Source of the DNA: an uncultured Formosa sp. | Lineage (GTDB): Bacteria > Bacteroidota > Bacteroidia > Flavobacteriales > Flavobacteriaceae | Direction: 5' to 3' | DNA: 64,000 nucleotides | Assembly: GCA_913052445.1 (NCBI GenBank) | Contig: CAJXDP010000003.1 | Span: 59,744 to 123,743 of the forward strand | Shown: positions 9,260 through 18,299 of the stretch, piece after piece | Layout of the letters: each line of letters begins with the position of its first letter | How positions within the stretch are numbered: position 1 is the first letter of the stretch | Notes under the pieces: model-generated | Database searches by the model: none | Seen by the model: the letters and a program-made list of their open reading frames with translations, nothing else | What the model was told of the DNA's origin: nothing | Made by a program: the position numbers and the translations under genes

Positions 9260-9442
9260 ATGGCAATGAATAAAAACACAGTACTGGCTTGGGCAACATA
9301 TATAATGATATTTATAGGATTATCTTTAATAGCTTTAGGCGCTTTCAGGTACAATGAGGTTGCTGGTTGGGGCTTTGCATCAGTAGGTATTGGTTTTTTA
9401 GCTAATGCTTGGGTATTTAATGCTTTAAAAGGACGTGTGTAA
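9260..9442 (+). CDS. CAL67264 family small membrane protein
   Basis: 60-residue protein with two hydrophobic helices (about 7-27 and 35-54) around a conserved-looking centre, FRYNEVAGWGFASVGIGF, ending ALKGRV. I recognise it as the flavobacterial CAL67264 family, whose function is unknown. Its stop overlaps the ettA start (TAATG), so the two are probably translationally coupled. Inner-membrane location is inferred from hydrophobicity. Confidence 0.85.
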   Translation: MAMNKNTVLAWATYIMIFIGLSLIALGAFRYNEVAGWGFASVGIGFLANAWVFNALKGRV

Positions 9443-11133
9443 TGAGTGACGATAAAAAGGTTATTTTTTCAATGTCAGGAGTAACAAAGTCGTATCAAAG
9501 CGCTAATACACCTGTTTTAAAAAATATTTATCTTAGTTTTTTTTATGGAGCTAAAATAGGTATTCTTGGATTGAACGGATCAGGTAAATCTACCTTACTT
9601 AAGATTATAGCAGGTGTTGATAAAAATTACCAAGGAGATGTGGTCTTTTCACAAGATTACTCAGTAGGATACTTGGAACAAGAACCAAAATTAGATGAAT
9701 CTAAAACAGTAATTGAAATTGTTCGTGAAGGTGCTGCAGAAACAGTTGCCATTTTAGATGAATACAACAAGATAAATGACATGTTTGGTCTAGAAGAGGT
9801 GTATTCTGACTCTGATAAGATGGAAAAACTAATGAACAGACAGGCTGAATTACAAGATCAAATTGATGCGGCCAATGCCTGGGAATTAGATACCAAATTA
9901 GAAATTGCAATGGATGCCTTAAGAACTCCCGAGGGTTCCAAAAAAATTGGAGTACTTTCTGGAGGAGAACGCAGACGAGTAGCGCTTTGCCGGTTATTGC
10001 TTCAAGAACCAGATGTATTATTATTAGATGAGCCAACAAACCACTTGGATGCTGAGTCTGTTCATTGGTTAGAACACCATTTAGCTCAGTACAAAGGAAC
10101 TGTAATTGCAGTTACACATGACCGTTATTTTTTAGATAATGTTGCAGGTTGGATATTAGAATTAGATAGAGGGGAAGGAATTCCTTGGAAAGGGAACTAT
10201 TCTTCTTGGCTAGATCAAAAGTCGAAACGTTTAGCTCAAGAAAGTAAAACAGCATCCAAACGTCAAAAAACACTAGAGCGTGAATTGGAGTGGGTGCGTC
10301 AGGGGGCTAAAGGCCGTCAAACTAAGCAAAAAGCACGTTTAAAGAGTTACGATAAGCTTATGAGTCAAGATCAAAAACAACTTGATGAAAAGCTAGAGAT
10401 TTATATACCAAATGGACCGCGTTTAGGGACCAATGTGATAGAATCAAAAGGAGTCAGTAAAGCTTATGATGATAAGCTCCTATATGATAATCTAAATTTT
10501 AATCTACCTCAAGCAGGAATCGTAGGAATTATTGGACCAAATGGCGCTGGTAAGACAACTATTTTTAGAATGATCATGGGTGAAGAGGTTTCTGATAAAG
10601 GAAGCTTTAAAGTCGGTGAAACTGCTAAAATTGCCTATGTAGATCAGAGTCACTCTAATATAGATCCAGAAAAATCAATTTGGCAAAACTTCAGTGATGA
10701 ACAGGAACTCGTCATGATGGGAGGGAAGCAAGTTAATTCAAGAGCCTATCTAAGTCGTTTTAATTTTTCCGGAAGTGAACAAAATAAAAAAGTAAATATG
10801 CTTTCGGGAGGAGAACGTAATCGTTTACATTTGGCGATGACGCTGAAAGAAGAAGGAAACGTATTGCTTTTAGATGAGCCAACTAATGATTTAGACGTTA
10901 ATACTTTACGAGCTTTGGAGGAAGGTTTAGAGAATTTTGCCGGTTGTGCTGTAGTAATTAGCCATGACCGTTGGTTTTTAGATCGTGTTTGTACACATAT
11001 ACTTGCTTTTGAGGGTAATTCTGAAGTTTATTTTTTTGAAGGAAGTTTTAGTGATTATGAGCAAAATAAAAAGCAACGTCTTGGAGGTGACTTAATGCCT
11101 AAACGAATTAAATACAAAAAATTAGTTAGATAA
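9442..11133 (+). CDS. ettA: Energy-dependent translational throttle ABC-F protein
   Basis: Cytosolic ABC-F ATPase that binds the ribosomal E site and gates the first elongation steps according to the ATP/ADP ratio. Two nucleotide-binding domains without membrane segments: Walker A GLNGSGKST (43-51) and GPNGAGKTT (365-373); signatures LSGGERRR (about 172) and LSGGERNR; Walker B with LLLDEPTN twice. The arm insertion (about 95-140) and the charged P-site linker (about 245-325) are both present, favouring EttA over Uup or other ABC-Fs. 563 residues, normal length. Confidence 0.95.
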   Translation: MSDDKKVIFSMSGVTKSYQSANTPVLKNIYLSFFYGAKIGILGLNGSGKSTLLKIIAGVDKNYQGDVVFSQDYSVGYLEQEPKLDESKTVIEIVREGAAETVAILDEYNKINDMFGLEEVYSDSDKMEKLMNRQAELQDQIDAANAWELDTKLEIAMDALRTPEGSKKIGVLSGGERRRVALCRLLLQEPDVLLLDEPTNHLDAESVHWLEHHLAQYKGTVIAVTHDRYFLDNVAGWILELDRGEGIPWKGNYSSWLDQKSKRLAQESKTASKRQKTLERELEWVRQGAKGRQTKQKARLKSYDKLMSQDQKQLDEKLEIYIPNGPRLGTNVIESKGVSKAYDDKLLYDNLNFNLPQAGIVGIIGPNGAGKTTIFRMIMGEEVSDKGSFKVGETAKIAYVDQSHSNIDPEKSIWQNFSDEQELVMMGGKQVNSRAYLSRFNFSGSEQNKKVNMLSGGERNRLHLAMTLKEEGNVLLLDEPTNDLDVNTLRALEEGLENFAGCAVVISHDRWFLDRVCTHILAFEGNSEVYFFEGSFSDYEQNKKQRLGGDLMPKRIKYKKLVR

Positions 11134-11148
11134 ATTTACTAGGAATAT

Positions 11149-11164
11149 TTCTCAAATTTGAGAA
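11149..11164. repeat. 16-bp perfect palindrome 3' of ettA
   Basis: TTCTCAAATTTGAGAA is self-complementary and starts 15 nt after the ettA stop. It has no T tract, so it is not a standard intrinsic terminator. It may be a hairpin protecting the mRNA 3' end or a protein site. Nothing else is evident in the 180-nt gap before the next gene except a weak TTAAGA/TCTTAA hairpin. Confidence 0.45.
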
Positions 11165-11312
11165 TTATATCTTAATGCTGACAATTGATTGTTATGAGCC
11201 TTCGTTCTGTGCTAATAAAATCATGTTTTGCATTGGGGATAATTAAGAAGCTCTTAAAGATAATTTTCTTGACCTTGTGGTACTTTTAAAAAACTTATTT
11301 TTAAAATAAACT

Positions 11313-12035
11313 CTACCTACTTTTTTTATACAATGGAATTAGGTAGCTAATGTTATATCCAAAACCAACGCCAAATTTTCCACTATCATAGGTACGACCA
11401 ATGCCTGGTATGAAAATGTTCTCAAAATTATCAGGCTGTGTTTCAAATAGACGTCCTTTAATTTGTAGATTAAAACCCATAAAAAGATTAGTTAAAACCT
11501 CGGTCTTAAATCCTAATAATAATTCAATCCATCCCGAGGTAAGGCGAGAGAATTTTTCATTATCTAGAAATTCATTTTGTCCCCACGTCAAACTATTTAT
11601 ATCGTAAATTGTAAAGCTGTTTAAGGTTTGATTAAAATTTGAAAATCCAAAACGAAATCCTGAGTATATCAAATTTTCCATTCCAGCCCAATTTTCATAC
11701 ATATTATAATCTACTCCAAACTTTAGATAAGTTCCATTAGCGGTGCTAACTAGGTAGTCATTTGAAGTAGTCTTTTTTTCAGAACCTAGTTCACCAGCCA
11801 GGTATAAACGCTTTAATAGACGATAATCCCCATTGATTTCAAACCCCATATAGTCAGTTTCTAAAAAAGAGCGTCCTATTTTACTTAAATCTGCCCCTAA
11901 ACGTAGACCATACTTTTCTTGTACTACAATGCTATCTGAGGCTTCTGTATTTACTTCTTGGGCATGAATACTAATAAATAGCCCCAAATAGACTAAAAAG
12001 CTAATGAAGTATTTTGACATGGATTTCATTTTCAT
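11313..12035 (-). CDS. DUF6048 family protein
   Basis: Secreted or outer-membrane protein of unknown function. An N-terminal signal peptide (hydrophobic stretch ending HAQ, about residue 26) is followed by alternating aromatic/polar strands and a C-terminal GVGFGYNISYLIPL segment, consistent with a small outer-membrane beta-barrel. The start is ambiguous: ATGs at 12035, 12029 and 12020 are all in frame. Every choice overlaps the end of the DUF6452 gene, so coupling is likely. The DUF6452/DUF6048 pairing recurs in flavobacteria by my recollection, which suggests a lipoprotein/barrel pair. Confidence 0.8.
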   Translation of the reverse strand: MKMKSMSKYFISFLVYLGLFISIHAQEVNTEASDSIVVQEKYGLRLGADLSKIGRSFLETDYMGFEINGDYRLLKRLYLAGELGSEKKTTSNDYLVSTANGTYLKFGVDYNMYENWAGMENLIYSGFRFGFSNFNQTLNSFTIYDINSLTWGQNEFLDNEKFSRLTSGWIELLLGFKTEVLTNLFMGFNLQIKGRLFETQPDNFENIFIPGIGRTYDSGKFGVGFGYNISYLIPLYKKSR

Positions 12036-12510
12036 TCGTTACTAGGGTCATTAAAATTTCAGAATTAATTATCCATTGATCATTATCTGTTGCAATGCTA
12101 AATGTTTGAATGGAATAATTATTTATATACCCACAAGCTCTTGAAACATACAGGGTTTCGATGTTGTATGTAATAGTTATTTCATCTGGATTACCATTAA
12201 TAACCGAATCAATTATATCATAGCTTTTGTATAACTTAAACTTTGTTTGATTGCTGTTATTTTGTAAGGGTAATTCAATTAAAGAACGTGTAGAAACAAG
12301 TTCGTTGTGAATAGCTACTTCATTATCTGTTGAATCAACTCCAACAGCAAATAAACCTGGTACTGCTTTAATTTCTTCGGGAGCATTAATGTTGTAAAAT
12401 TCAATAATAACTCTTGGCGTTGTTTGAGTTGTTTCTGGGCATACATCATCCTTTTCACAATTAAATACAAGCATATAAATTAGCAATAGAAATAAACAGT
12501 GTCTTTTCAT
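12001..12510 (-). CDS. DUF6452 family lipoprotein
   Basis: 169-residue predicted lipoprotein: signal segment followed by a lipobox-like MLVFNC with Cys18, then a mature chain rich in beta-strand pattern and ending VTNENEIHVKILH. No enzyme motif is visible. It overlaps the DUF6048 gene and follows the pterin dehydratase gene after 25 nt, apparently in one minus-strand operon starting with the RlmD-like gene. Function unknown. Confidence 0.8.
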   Translation of the reverse strand: MKRHCLFLLLIYMLVFNCEKDDVCPETTQTTPRVIIEFYNINAPEEIKAVPGLFAVGVDSTDNEVAIHNELVSTRSLIELPLQNNSNQTKFKLYKSYDIIDSVINGNPDEITITYNIETLYVSRACGYINNYSIQTFSIATDNDQWIINSEILMTLVTNENEIHVKILH

Positions 12511-12535
12511 TAGTTACTTTTTGAGTATCTATAAT

Positions 12536-12823
12536 TTATTCAACTTCTACAATTTCTTCTATGGATTTAGCTAATTTGAAATCTAGTTCAGTTACTCCTC
12601 CAGCATCATGAGTAGAAAGTTTAATTTTTAGTAAGTTGTATACATTAGACCAATCCGGATGGTGGTTTAGTTTTTCACATTCAAAGGCTATTCTCATCAC
12701 AGCACTCATACAATTTTTGAAATTATCAAACTCAAATTCTGTGTATAAGGAATTGTCATGATAGTCCCAGTCAGGAAAATCTATCAATCGTTTTTTAATT
12801 TCTAAATTTGTAAGCAATTTCAT
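12536..12823 (-). CDS. 4a-hydroxytetrahydrobiopterin dehydratase
   Basis: Small cytosolic enzyme (PCD/DCoH fold, 95 residues) that recycles 4a-hydroxytetrahydropterin after aromatic amino acid hydroxylation. The active-site signature is complete: EKLNHHPDW (50-58, His54/His55) and THDAGG (71-76, His72/Asp73). No phenylalanine hydroxylase gene is in the window. It follows the RlmD-like gene by 43 nt on the same strand. Confidence 0.93.
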   Translation of the reverse strand: MKLLTNLEIKKRLIDFPDWDYHDNSLYTEFEFDNFKNCMSAVMRIAFECEKLNHHPDWSNVYNLLKIKLSTHDAGGVTELDFKLAKSIEEIVEVE

Positions 12824-12866
12824 ATTAGTTTTTGTTTAAATCAAAAGTACAACTTTTTTAAAAGCA

Positions 12867-14336
12867 TTAAATTGTTTCAACGTGTATTTTCTCGAACAGG
12901 ACAACTGTTTCTATGTGTGATGTATGAGGAAACTGATCTACCAAACTTATTTTTTTTAGTTCATATCCGTGATTTATCATGTTTTCAGTATCCCTTGCTT
13001 GAGTGGCAGGGTTACAAGAAACATAGACAATCCGATCTGCATTGATGTTAATGATTTTTAACAGTGTCTTAGGAGCTATACCGGCACGAGATGGGTCTAA
13101 GATAATAGTACGTATATTGTTTTTATACTCTGGGTGTTCTGTTAAAAACTTTCCAACATCAGCTGTATAAAACTGTAAACCATCTATGTTATTCCTTTCC
13201 GCATTTTTGATAGCATCTTTAATTGCAGAATCAACGATGTCGACTCCAATAATTTTTGCATTGGTACTTCGGGATGCTAGAATCTGACCTATAGTTCCGG
13301 TGCCACAAAATAAGTCCATGACTATAGTATTGTCTATGGCTTCTTTATTTTCTAGCGCATAATCAATCACTTTAGTGTAAAGTTTTTCAGCAGATTTAGG
13401 GTTGGTTTGGAAGAAACTTTTCATACTAATTTCAAAATTCAAGCCAAGGAGTTCTTCTATGATTTTATCGTCCCCAGCAATAAGTTGACTGCTACCAGCG
13501 GTTGCGAGTGTTCTGTCTCCCGTTTCATCATTAATTGAGTGTAAAAGTCCTGCGAATCTATCCTTAAATAGGTTTTGTATCATCAATGCAAAAGCAGTTA
13601 AATCAAACTTAGAAAGCTCGTAAGACGTTGTAACCAAATTAAACAATAGTTGATTGGTTTTATAAGACTTCCTAACCACAAAAAACCGGAAGAATCCTTC
13701 TTTTCTGGGTCCATGCCAAGGAGCTAATCCCGTTGATTCACAGTATTTCCTTATGGTACTAATATTATCTTCAACTAGTGTGTCAAACAATCCAGAGTCT
13801 TTTTCTAGGTTGTCTCCCATCCACCAGACTCCACGTCTTTTAAATCCTAAAGTGAAAATGTCAATATCAGTTTTATTTACGCGGTCGTATCCGATCGCAG
13901 AAAACCCATATTCCATTTTATTTCTGTAATGAAAAACATTTGGTGATGTCACCAATTCGTCAAAAAGAGATTCGATATTTGAGACCTTACCTATTCTTTT
14001 GAATAACGATAATGTGCTTTCTTTTTTGTATTTGTGCTGTAGTTCAATTGGTAGCTGTATGTATGGTGCCCCTGGGATATCTTGAAACGGTAACGCAACT
14101 TCATCAGGCGAACTTTCCATAACCTCAATTAAGCTACATTCTGCATATTTTTTGCTCGATTTTTTGACTTGAACTTTTACTTTTTGTCCTGGTATAGTGT
14201 TAGGAACAAATACTATAAATTCCCCATCTTCAGATCGAATTCTGGCAATCCCTTTTCCTCCAAAAGCATAATCTTCAATTATTAACTTTAATATCTGACC
14301 TCTTTTTACAAATTTATTTCGTTCTCTTTTTGGCAT
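12867..14336 (-). CDS. rlmD: RlmD-type class I rRNA (uracil-C5) methyltransferase lacking Fe-S cysteines
   Basis: SAM-dependent uracil-C5 methyltransferase of the RlmD/TrmA/RumA superfamily, 489 residues. TRAM domain (about 1-70), SAM-binding DLFCGTGTIG (about 338), DPSRAG, and nucleophile Cys441 in VYVSCNPAT. In E. coli RlmD a [4Fe-4S] cluster is held by a CxxxxxCGGC motif after the TRAM domain; here that place (84-105, FQDIPGAPYIQLP) has no cysteine. RlmC/RlmD-like target choice (23S U1939 or U747) or even a tRNA target therefore cannot be decided from sequence. It probably heads the operon with the pterin dehydratase, DUF6452 and DUF6048. Confidence 0.85.
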   Translation of the reverse strand: MPKRERNKFVKRGQILKLIIEDYAFGGKGIARIRSEDGEFIVFVPNTIPGQKVKVQVKKSSKKYAECSLIEVMESSPDEVALPFQDIPGAPYIQLPIELQHKYKKESTLSLFKRIGKVSNIESLFDELVTSPNVFHYRNKMEYGFSAIGYDRVNKTDIDIFTLGFKRRGVWWMGDNLEKDSGLFDTLVEDNISTIRKYCESTGLAPWHGPRKEGFFRFFVVRKSYKTNQLLFNLVTTSYELSKFDLTAFALMIQNLFKDRFAGLLHSINDETGDRTLATAGSSQLIAGDDKIIEELLGLNFEISMKSFFQTNPKSAEKLYTKVIDYALENKEAIDNTIVMDLFCGTGTIGQILASRSTNAKIIGVDIVDSAIKDAIKNAERNNIDGLQFYTADVGKFLTEHPEYKNNIRTIILDPSRAGIAPKTLLKIININADRIVYVSCNPATQARDTENMINHGYELKKISLVDQFPHTSHIETVVLFEKIHVETI

Positions 14337-14478
14337 TTGTTCCTGTCCTAATTATAGTTTGCAATATTAACAAAAGATATGAACCTAGCCGAAGAATAGT
14401 AGTGAAATTGATGTGTTTGTTATGAATTATATTTACTAAATTGCAACTCTTAGGGATGATTTCTTTCCCATGCTGATT

Positions 14479-14494
14479 TTTCGAACTCTCGAAA
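14479..14494. promoter_or_regulatory. Inverted repeat upstream of rocD
   Basis: TTTCGA-ACTC-TCGAAA, two 6-nt arms around a 4-nt spacer, 54 nt before the rocD start in the divergent rocD/RlmD-like interval. It could be an operator. No clear two-box promoter is visible for rocD beside it. Confidence 0.3.
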
Positions 14495-14547
14495 GAACAA
14501 AGGTAGATAAGGAATAGTTATTTTATAAATTTATTAAATTATTAAAA

Positions 14548-15792
14548 ATGGCTGCTTTAAACCAATTAAATTCACAACAAGCAATCGAACTAGAAAATAA
14601 GTATGGTGCTCACAATTATCACCCTCTTCCAGTAGTATTATGTAAAGGCGAAGGAGTTTATGTGTGGGATGTAGAAGGAAAAAAATACTTTGATTTTTTA
14701 TCCGCTTATTCTGCCGTAAATCAAGGGCATTGTCACCCTAGAATTGTAGATGCTTTAAAAGAACAAGCGAGTATATTAACACTTACCTCTCGTGCTTTTC
14801 ATAACAACGTATTAGGAGAGTATGAAAAGTTTGTAACAGAGCTATTTGGATATGATAAAATCTTACCAATGAATACTGGTGTTGAAGGAGGAGAGACGGC
14901 TTTAAAGCTATGTAGAAAATGGGCATATAATGTAAAGGGAATTCAAGAGAATAAGGCTAAAATTTTATTTGCAGAAAATAATTTTTGGGGACGTACTTTA
15001 GCGGCTGTATCTTCTTCAACAGATCCTAGTGCATTTAAGGACTATGGTCCTTATCTACCTGGTTTTGAAATTGTAAAATATAATGATTTAAATGCATTAG
15101 AAAATGCATTAGAAGATCCTAATGTTGCAGGCTTTATGGTAGAGCCCATACAAGGAGAAGCTGGAGTTATGGTCCCCGATGTAGGGTATTTAAAAAAAGC
15201 ATATAATCTATGTAAATCTAAAAATGTATTATTTATAGCTGACGAAGTTCAAACGGGAATCTCTAGAACAGGTAAGTTATATTGCTGTCAACACGAAGGC
15301 GTAAAGCCAGATATATTAATTCTTGGTAAAGCACTTTCTGGTGGAGTTTTCCCTGTTTCAGCTGCTTTAGCAGATAATGAAATAATGATGACTATAAAGC
15401 CTGGGGAACATGGATCAACTTTCGGAGGGAATCCTTTAGGATGTAAAGTAGCCATGGCTGCTCTGCAAGTTGCTGTTGACGAAAATTTGGCCGAAAATGC
15501 AGAAAAACTAGGAAAAATTTTCAGATCAAAACTCACTGAATTTTCATTTAAAAGTAATTTATTAAGGACTGTTAGAGGTAAAGGTTTGCTAAATGCGATT
15601 ATTATTAATGACAATGAACAAAGTGACACCGCATGGAATATATGTTTAAAACTTAGAGATAATGGTTTGCTGGCTAAGCCAACCCATGGAAATATTATAC
15701 GTTTTGCTCCGCCATTAGTAATGAACGAAACTCAACTTTTAGAATGTGTAGATATTATCATTAAAACTTTAAAAGATTTCGAGGAAAGTTAA
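14548..15792 (+). CDS. rocD: Ornithine--oxo-acid transaminase
   Basis: PLP enzyme transferring the delta-amino group of ornithine to 2-oxoglutarate, giving glutamate semialdehyde (arginine catabolism/proline link), cytosolic. Class III aminotransferase features: PLP lysine Lys261 in ILGKALSGG, cofactor Asp232 in ADEVQTG, and [17 protein letters not shown] (about 109-125), typical of ornithine aminotransferase. 414 residues, normal. It stands alone, with a perfect bidirectional terminator immediately downstream. Confidence 0.95.
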   Translation: MAALNQLNSQQAIELENKYGAHNYHPLPVVLCKGEGVYVWDVEGKKYFDFLSAYSAVNQGHCHPRIVDALKEQASILTLTSRAFHNNVLGEYEKFVTELFGYDKILPMNTGVEGGETALKLCRKWAYNVKGIQENKAKILFAENNFWGRTLAAVSSSTDPSAFKDYGPYLPGFEIVKYNDLNALENALEDPNVAGFMVEPIQGEAGVMVPDVGYLKKAYNLCKSKNVLFIADEVQTGISRTGKLYCCQHEGVKPDILILGKALSGGVFPVSAALADNEIMMTIKPGEHGSTFGGNPLGCKVAMAALQVAVDENLAENAEKLGKIFRSKLTEFSFKSNLLRTVRGKGLLNAIIINDNEQSDTAWNICLKLRDNGLLAKPTHGNIIRFAPPLVMNETQLLECVDIIIKTLKDFEES

Positions 15793-15836
15793 TACATTAA
15801 AAAAAACCATTCAACTGAATGGTTTTTTTTAATGTA
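15793..15836. terminator. Bidirectional intrinsic terminator between rocD and the NTF2-like gene
   Basis: A 44-nt inverted repeat with 21 paired bases per arm and only the two central bases unpaired. The core is CCATTCA/TGAATGG flanked by runs of eight A and eight T, so each strand has a G/C-containing stem followed by a T tract. It lies between convergent genes and can serve both. Confidence 0.9.
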
Positions 15837-15848
15837 ATATTTTAATAA

Positions 15849-16415
15849 TTATTGACCAGCAACATGTTCATTAATTTGAGTTTGCATCCCTGTTACATCC
15901 ATCCAGTCTGAAAACATTACCACTTTTCCATCTTCATTAAATGACACTACTGCATACCATTTGTTATTAATAGTTGCACCAGAAGCCGTATGTATTCCCG
16001 TCCAAGTTCCATAGATACGAACTCCGTTTGGTTTAGATGTTTGTTCTCCCAATTCCGAATAAAATGAACCTCCCCAATAAGCACTGTCACTATCAATTCC
16101 ACCATCACCAGCTAAAAAAGTAAGGTTGTCAAATTCAGAAAAGTACTGTTCTGCAGCTTTCATAAGGTCATCTTTTCCTAGTATCTTATTGTCATTCCAC
16201 ATAGGTGGGCTCCATTTAACAGAGTCAGCAAAGTATGATGATAGTAGTTCCAAATCTTCTGTTGCAAACCCCTTGACATGATAGTTTTCAAAAGCTTTTA
16301 TGTTGCGGGCAAACGTGGCTTTGTCAGCTTCTGATGGACCAGCAGATTCTGTATTTGTGTTTTTACAAGCTATAAAGGCTAAAATAATTGTAATCAATAG
16401 TATTACTTTTTTCAT
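15849..16415 (-). CDS. NTF2-like (SnoaL-type) lipoprotein
   Basis: 188-residue predicted lipoprotein: signal peptide with lipobox FIAC (Cys17). The mature part resembles an NTF2/SnoaL alpha+beta cone: helix with FENYHVKGFATEDLELLSSYFADSVKW, then strands including RIYGTWTGIH and a closing strand VVMFSDWMD. Such proteins bind small ligands or act as isomerase-like domains; no conserved catalytic residue identifies a substrate. It is convergent with rocD and lies 145 nt downstream of the gapN end on the same strand, separated by gapN's terminator, so it is probably its own unit. Confidence 0.8.
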   Translation of the reverse strand: MKKVILLITIILAFIACKNTNTESAGPSEADKATFARNIKAFENYHVKGFATEDLELLSSYFADSVKWSPPMWNDNKILGKDDLMKAAEQYFSEFDNLTFLAGDGGIDSDSAYWGGSFYSELGEQTSKPNGVRIYGTWTGIHTASGATINNKWYAVVSFNEDGKVVMFSDWMDVTGMQTQINEHVAGQ

Positions 16416-16503
16416 TTCTTTTTTTTTTGATTAATAAAATCTAATTTAAGATATTTTTTTTAATTTTAAAACACAACTTAAATTTAAACTCTTTTTTATG
16501 TCT

Positions 16504-16538
16504 AAAAAACAAAAAACCCTCTGCTTTTAGAGGGTTTT
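16504..16538 (-). terminator. Intrinsic terminator of the gapN gene
   Basis: Arms AAAACCCTCT (16513-16522) and AGAGGGTTTT (16529-16538) around a 6-nt loop. Read on the minus strand the stem is followed by a T-rich tail, 23 nt after the gapN stop codon. Confidence 0.85.
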
Positions 16539-16560
16539 AGATAGTTAATGAAGAGGTTAC

Positions 16561-18147
16561 TTAAAGCAAGTACTCTGTGCTTATGAAGTTTGATTTTTTA
16601 GATTCTAAAAGATCTTTTAGAATAGAATTATTTGAACTATTCTCTTTAGTTGCTACAAAAGTTCTTATGGAGAAAGATCTTAACGCATCCCGAACACTCA
16701 AGGTGCTGAATGCTGAATCTTTTCTTCCTGTAAAAGGAAATACATCTGGTCCACGCTGGCAAGAACTATTTAAATTTACTCGACAGACTAGGTTTACTAA
16801 CACATCAATTAAAGGCGCTAATGTCTTTACATTTTCTCCAAACACACTCACTTGTTGTCCATAATTAGATTCTGCCATGTCATCCAATACTTGTTGCACG
16901 TCAGTAAATACAATTATTGGAATTACAGGTCCAAATTGTTCTTCAACATAAAGTTTCATTGTTTTATTTATATTTGACATTACAGCCGGATATATATAAT
17001 TATCAGAAATGTTTCCTCCTTTAGAATTTAATATTTTTGCTCCTTTATTCTGAGCATCTTTAATTAAACTTTTTATGTATGCTGGTTTGTTTGGTTCTGG
17101 AAGAGGGGTTAATTTTACACCATCTTCCCATGGGTTTCCAAATTTTAAGGCATCTACTTTTTCACAAAATCGCTTGTTGAATTCTTCTGAGATGCTTTCG
17201 TGAATATATAGTATTTTGAGAGCTGTACAACGTTGCCCGTTAAAGGACAATGTTCCAGCAATACACTCATCTATGGCAAGATCTAAATTCGCATCCGGCA
17301 GTACAATTCCGGGGTTTTTAGCTTCTAATCCTAAAACGGATCTCAAACGGTTGCTTTTTGGGTGGCTATTTTGTAATGCATTAGCTGAGCTGCTGTGTCC
17401 AATTAAAGCAAGCACATCAATTTTACCTGTTTCCATGATTGGAGTAGCAAGTACGCGCCCACGTCCATACAATATATTTACAACTCCTCTTGGAAAGCTA
17501 TTTTGAAACGCTTCTAAAAGTGGAGATAATAGTAATACACCAAGTTTAGCTGGTTTAAATACTGCAGTATTACCCATTATTAAGGCAGGGATTAGTAGTG
17601 CAAACGTTTCATTTAAAGGGTAATTGTAGGGTCCTAGGCACAAAACAACACCTATAGGGCCTCTTCTAATGTGTGCATGTACCCCTGAGTGTTTTTGAAA
17701 TTTAGCAGAATTACGATCCAATTGTTTGTAGTCGTCTATGGTGTCATAAATGTAATCAACAGTCCTATCAAATTCTTTTTCTGAATCTGCAAGGTTTTTA
17801 CCGATTTCCCACATAAGGTACTTAACAACGGTTGAACGCTTGGTTTTCATTTGCTCAGCAAAGGTTTCCATGCAAGAAATTCGGTCTGCTACCTTCATTG
17901 TTGGCCACAGGCCTTGTCCGTTGTTATAAGCGTCAGAAGCAGCATCTAAGGCCTCAAGAGCCTCATTTTTTGTTAGCTCAGGAACACTTCCTAGTAATGT
18001 AGGTCGATAATCTTCAGTTGAAGAAATCGTAGAATATACATCAGTCATTTTACCTGACCATTCTTTTAACTCTCCATTAACTAGATAGTTTGTTTGTTTT
18101 ATTAAATCATTAATTTTATAAGCATCGGGAACATTTTTGAAGGCCAT
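16561..18147 (-). CDS. gapN: NADP-dependent glyceraldehyde-3-phosphate dehydrogenase (aldehyde dehydrogenase family)
   Basis: Aldehyde dehydrogenase superfamily enzyme, most like non-phosphorylating GAPDH, which oxidises glyceraldehyde-3-phosphate directly to 3-phosphoglycerate and yields NADPH. Catalytic set present: Asn175 (GPYNYPLNE), Lys198 (FKPAK), Glu275 (LGLEAKNP), nucleophile Cys307 ([10 protein letters not shown]). 528 residues, longer than the usual 475-500, with an extended N terminus. The substrate is inferred from overall resemblance, including the [19 protein letters not shown] segment; another semialdehyde dehydrogenase is possible. Monocistronic, with its own terminator. Confidence 0.82.
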   Translation of the reverse strand: MAFKNVPDAYKINDLIKQTNYLVNGELKEWSGKMTDVYSTISSTEDYRPTLLGSVPELTKNEALEALDAASDAYNNGQGLWPTMKVADRISCMETFAEQMKTKRSTVVKYLMWEIGKNLADSEKEFDRTVDYIYDTIDDYKQLDRNSAKFQKHSGVHAHIRRGPIGVVLCLGPYNYPLNETFALLIPALIMGNTAVFKPAKLGVLLLSPLLEAFQNSFPRGVVNILYGRGRVLATPIMETGKIDVLALIGHSSSANALQNSHPKSNRLRSVLGLEAKNPGIVLPDANLDLAIDECIAGTLSFNGQRCTALKILYIHESISEEFNKRFCEKVDALKFGNPWEDGVKLTPLPEPNKPAYIKSLIKDAQNKGAKILNSKGGNISDNYIYPAVMSNINKTMKLYVEEQFGPVIPIIVFTDVQQVLDDMAESNYGQQVSVFGENVKTLAPLIDVLVNLVCRVNLNSSCQRGPDVFPFTGRKDSAFSTLSVRDALRSFSIRTFVATKENSSNNSILKDLLESKKSNFISTEYLL

Positions 18148-18299
18148 TTAATCTGTTGTTAATTAGTCATATCGTAAAATTAATTAATGAACGTAATTGT
18201 ACTAACAAAACGTTAATCTTCTTTTATGACTTGAGAGTTAATTAAAAAAAAATAAATATAAAAAAATCTCCTCATACTTAAGCAGATTAGTAATAATAT

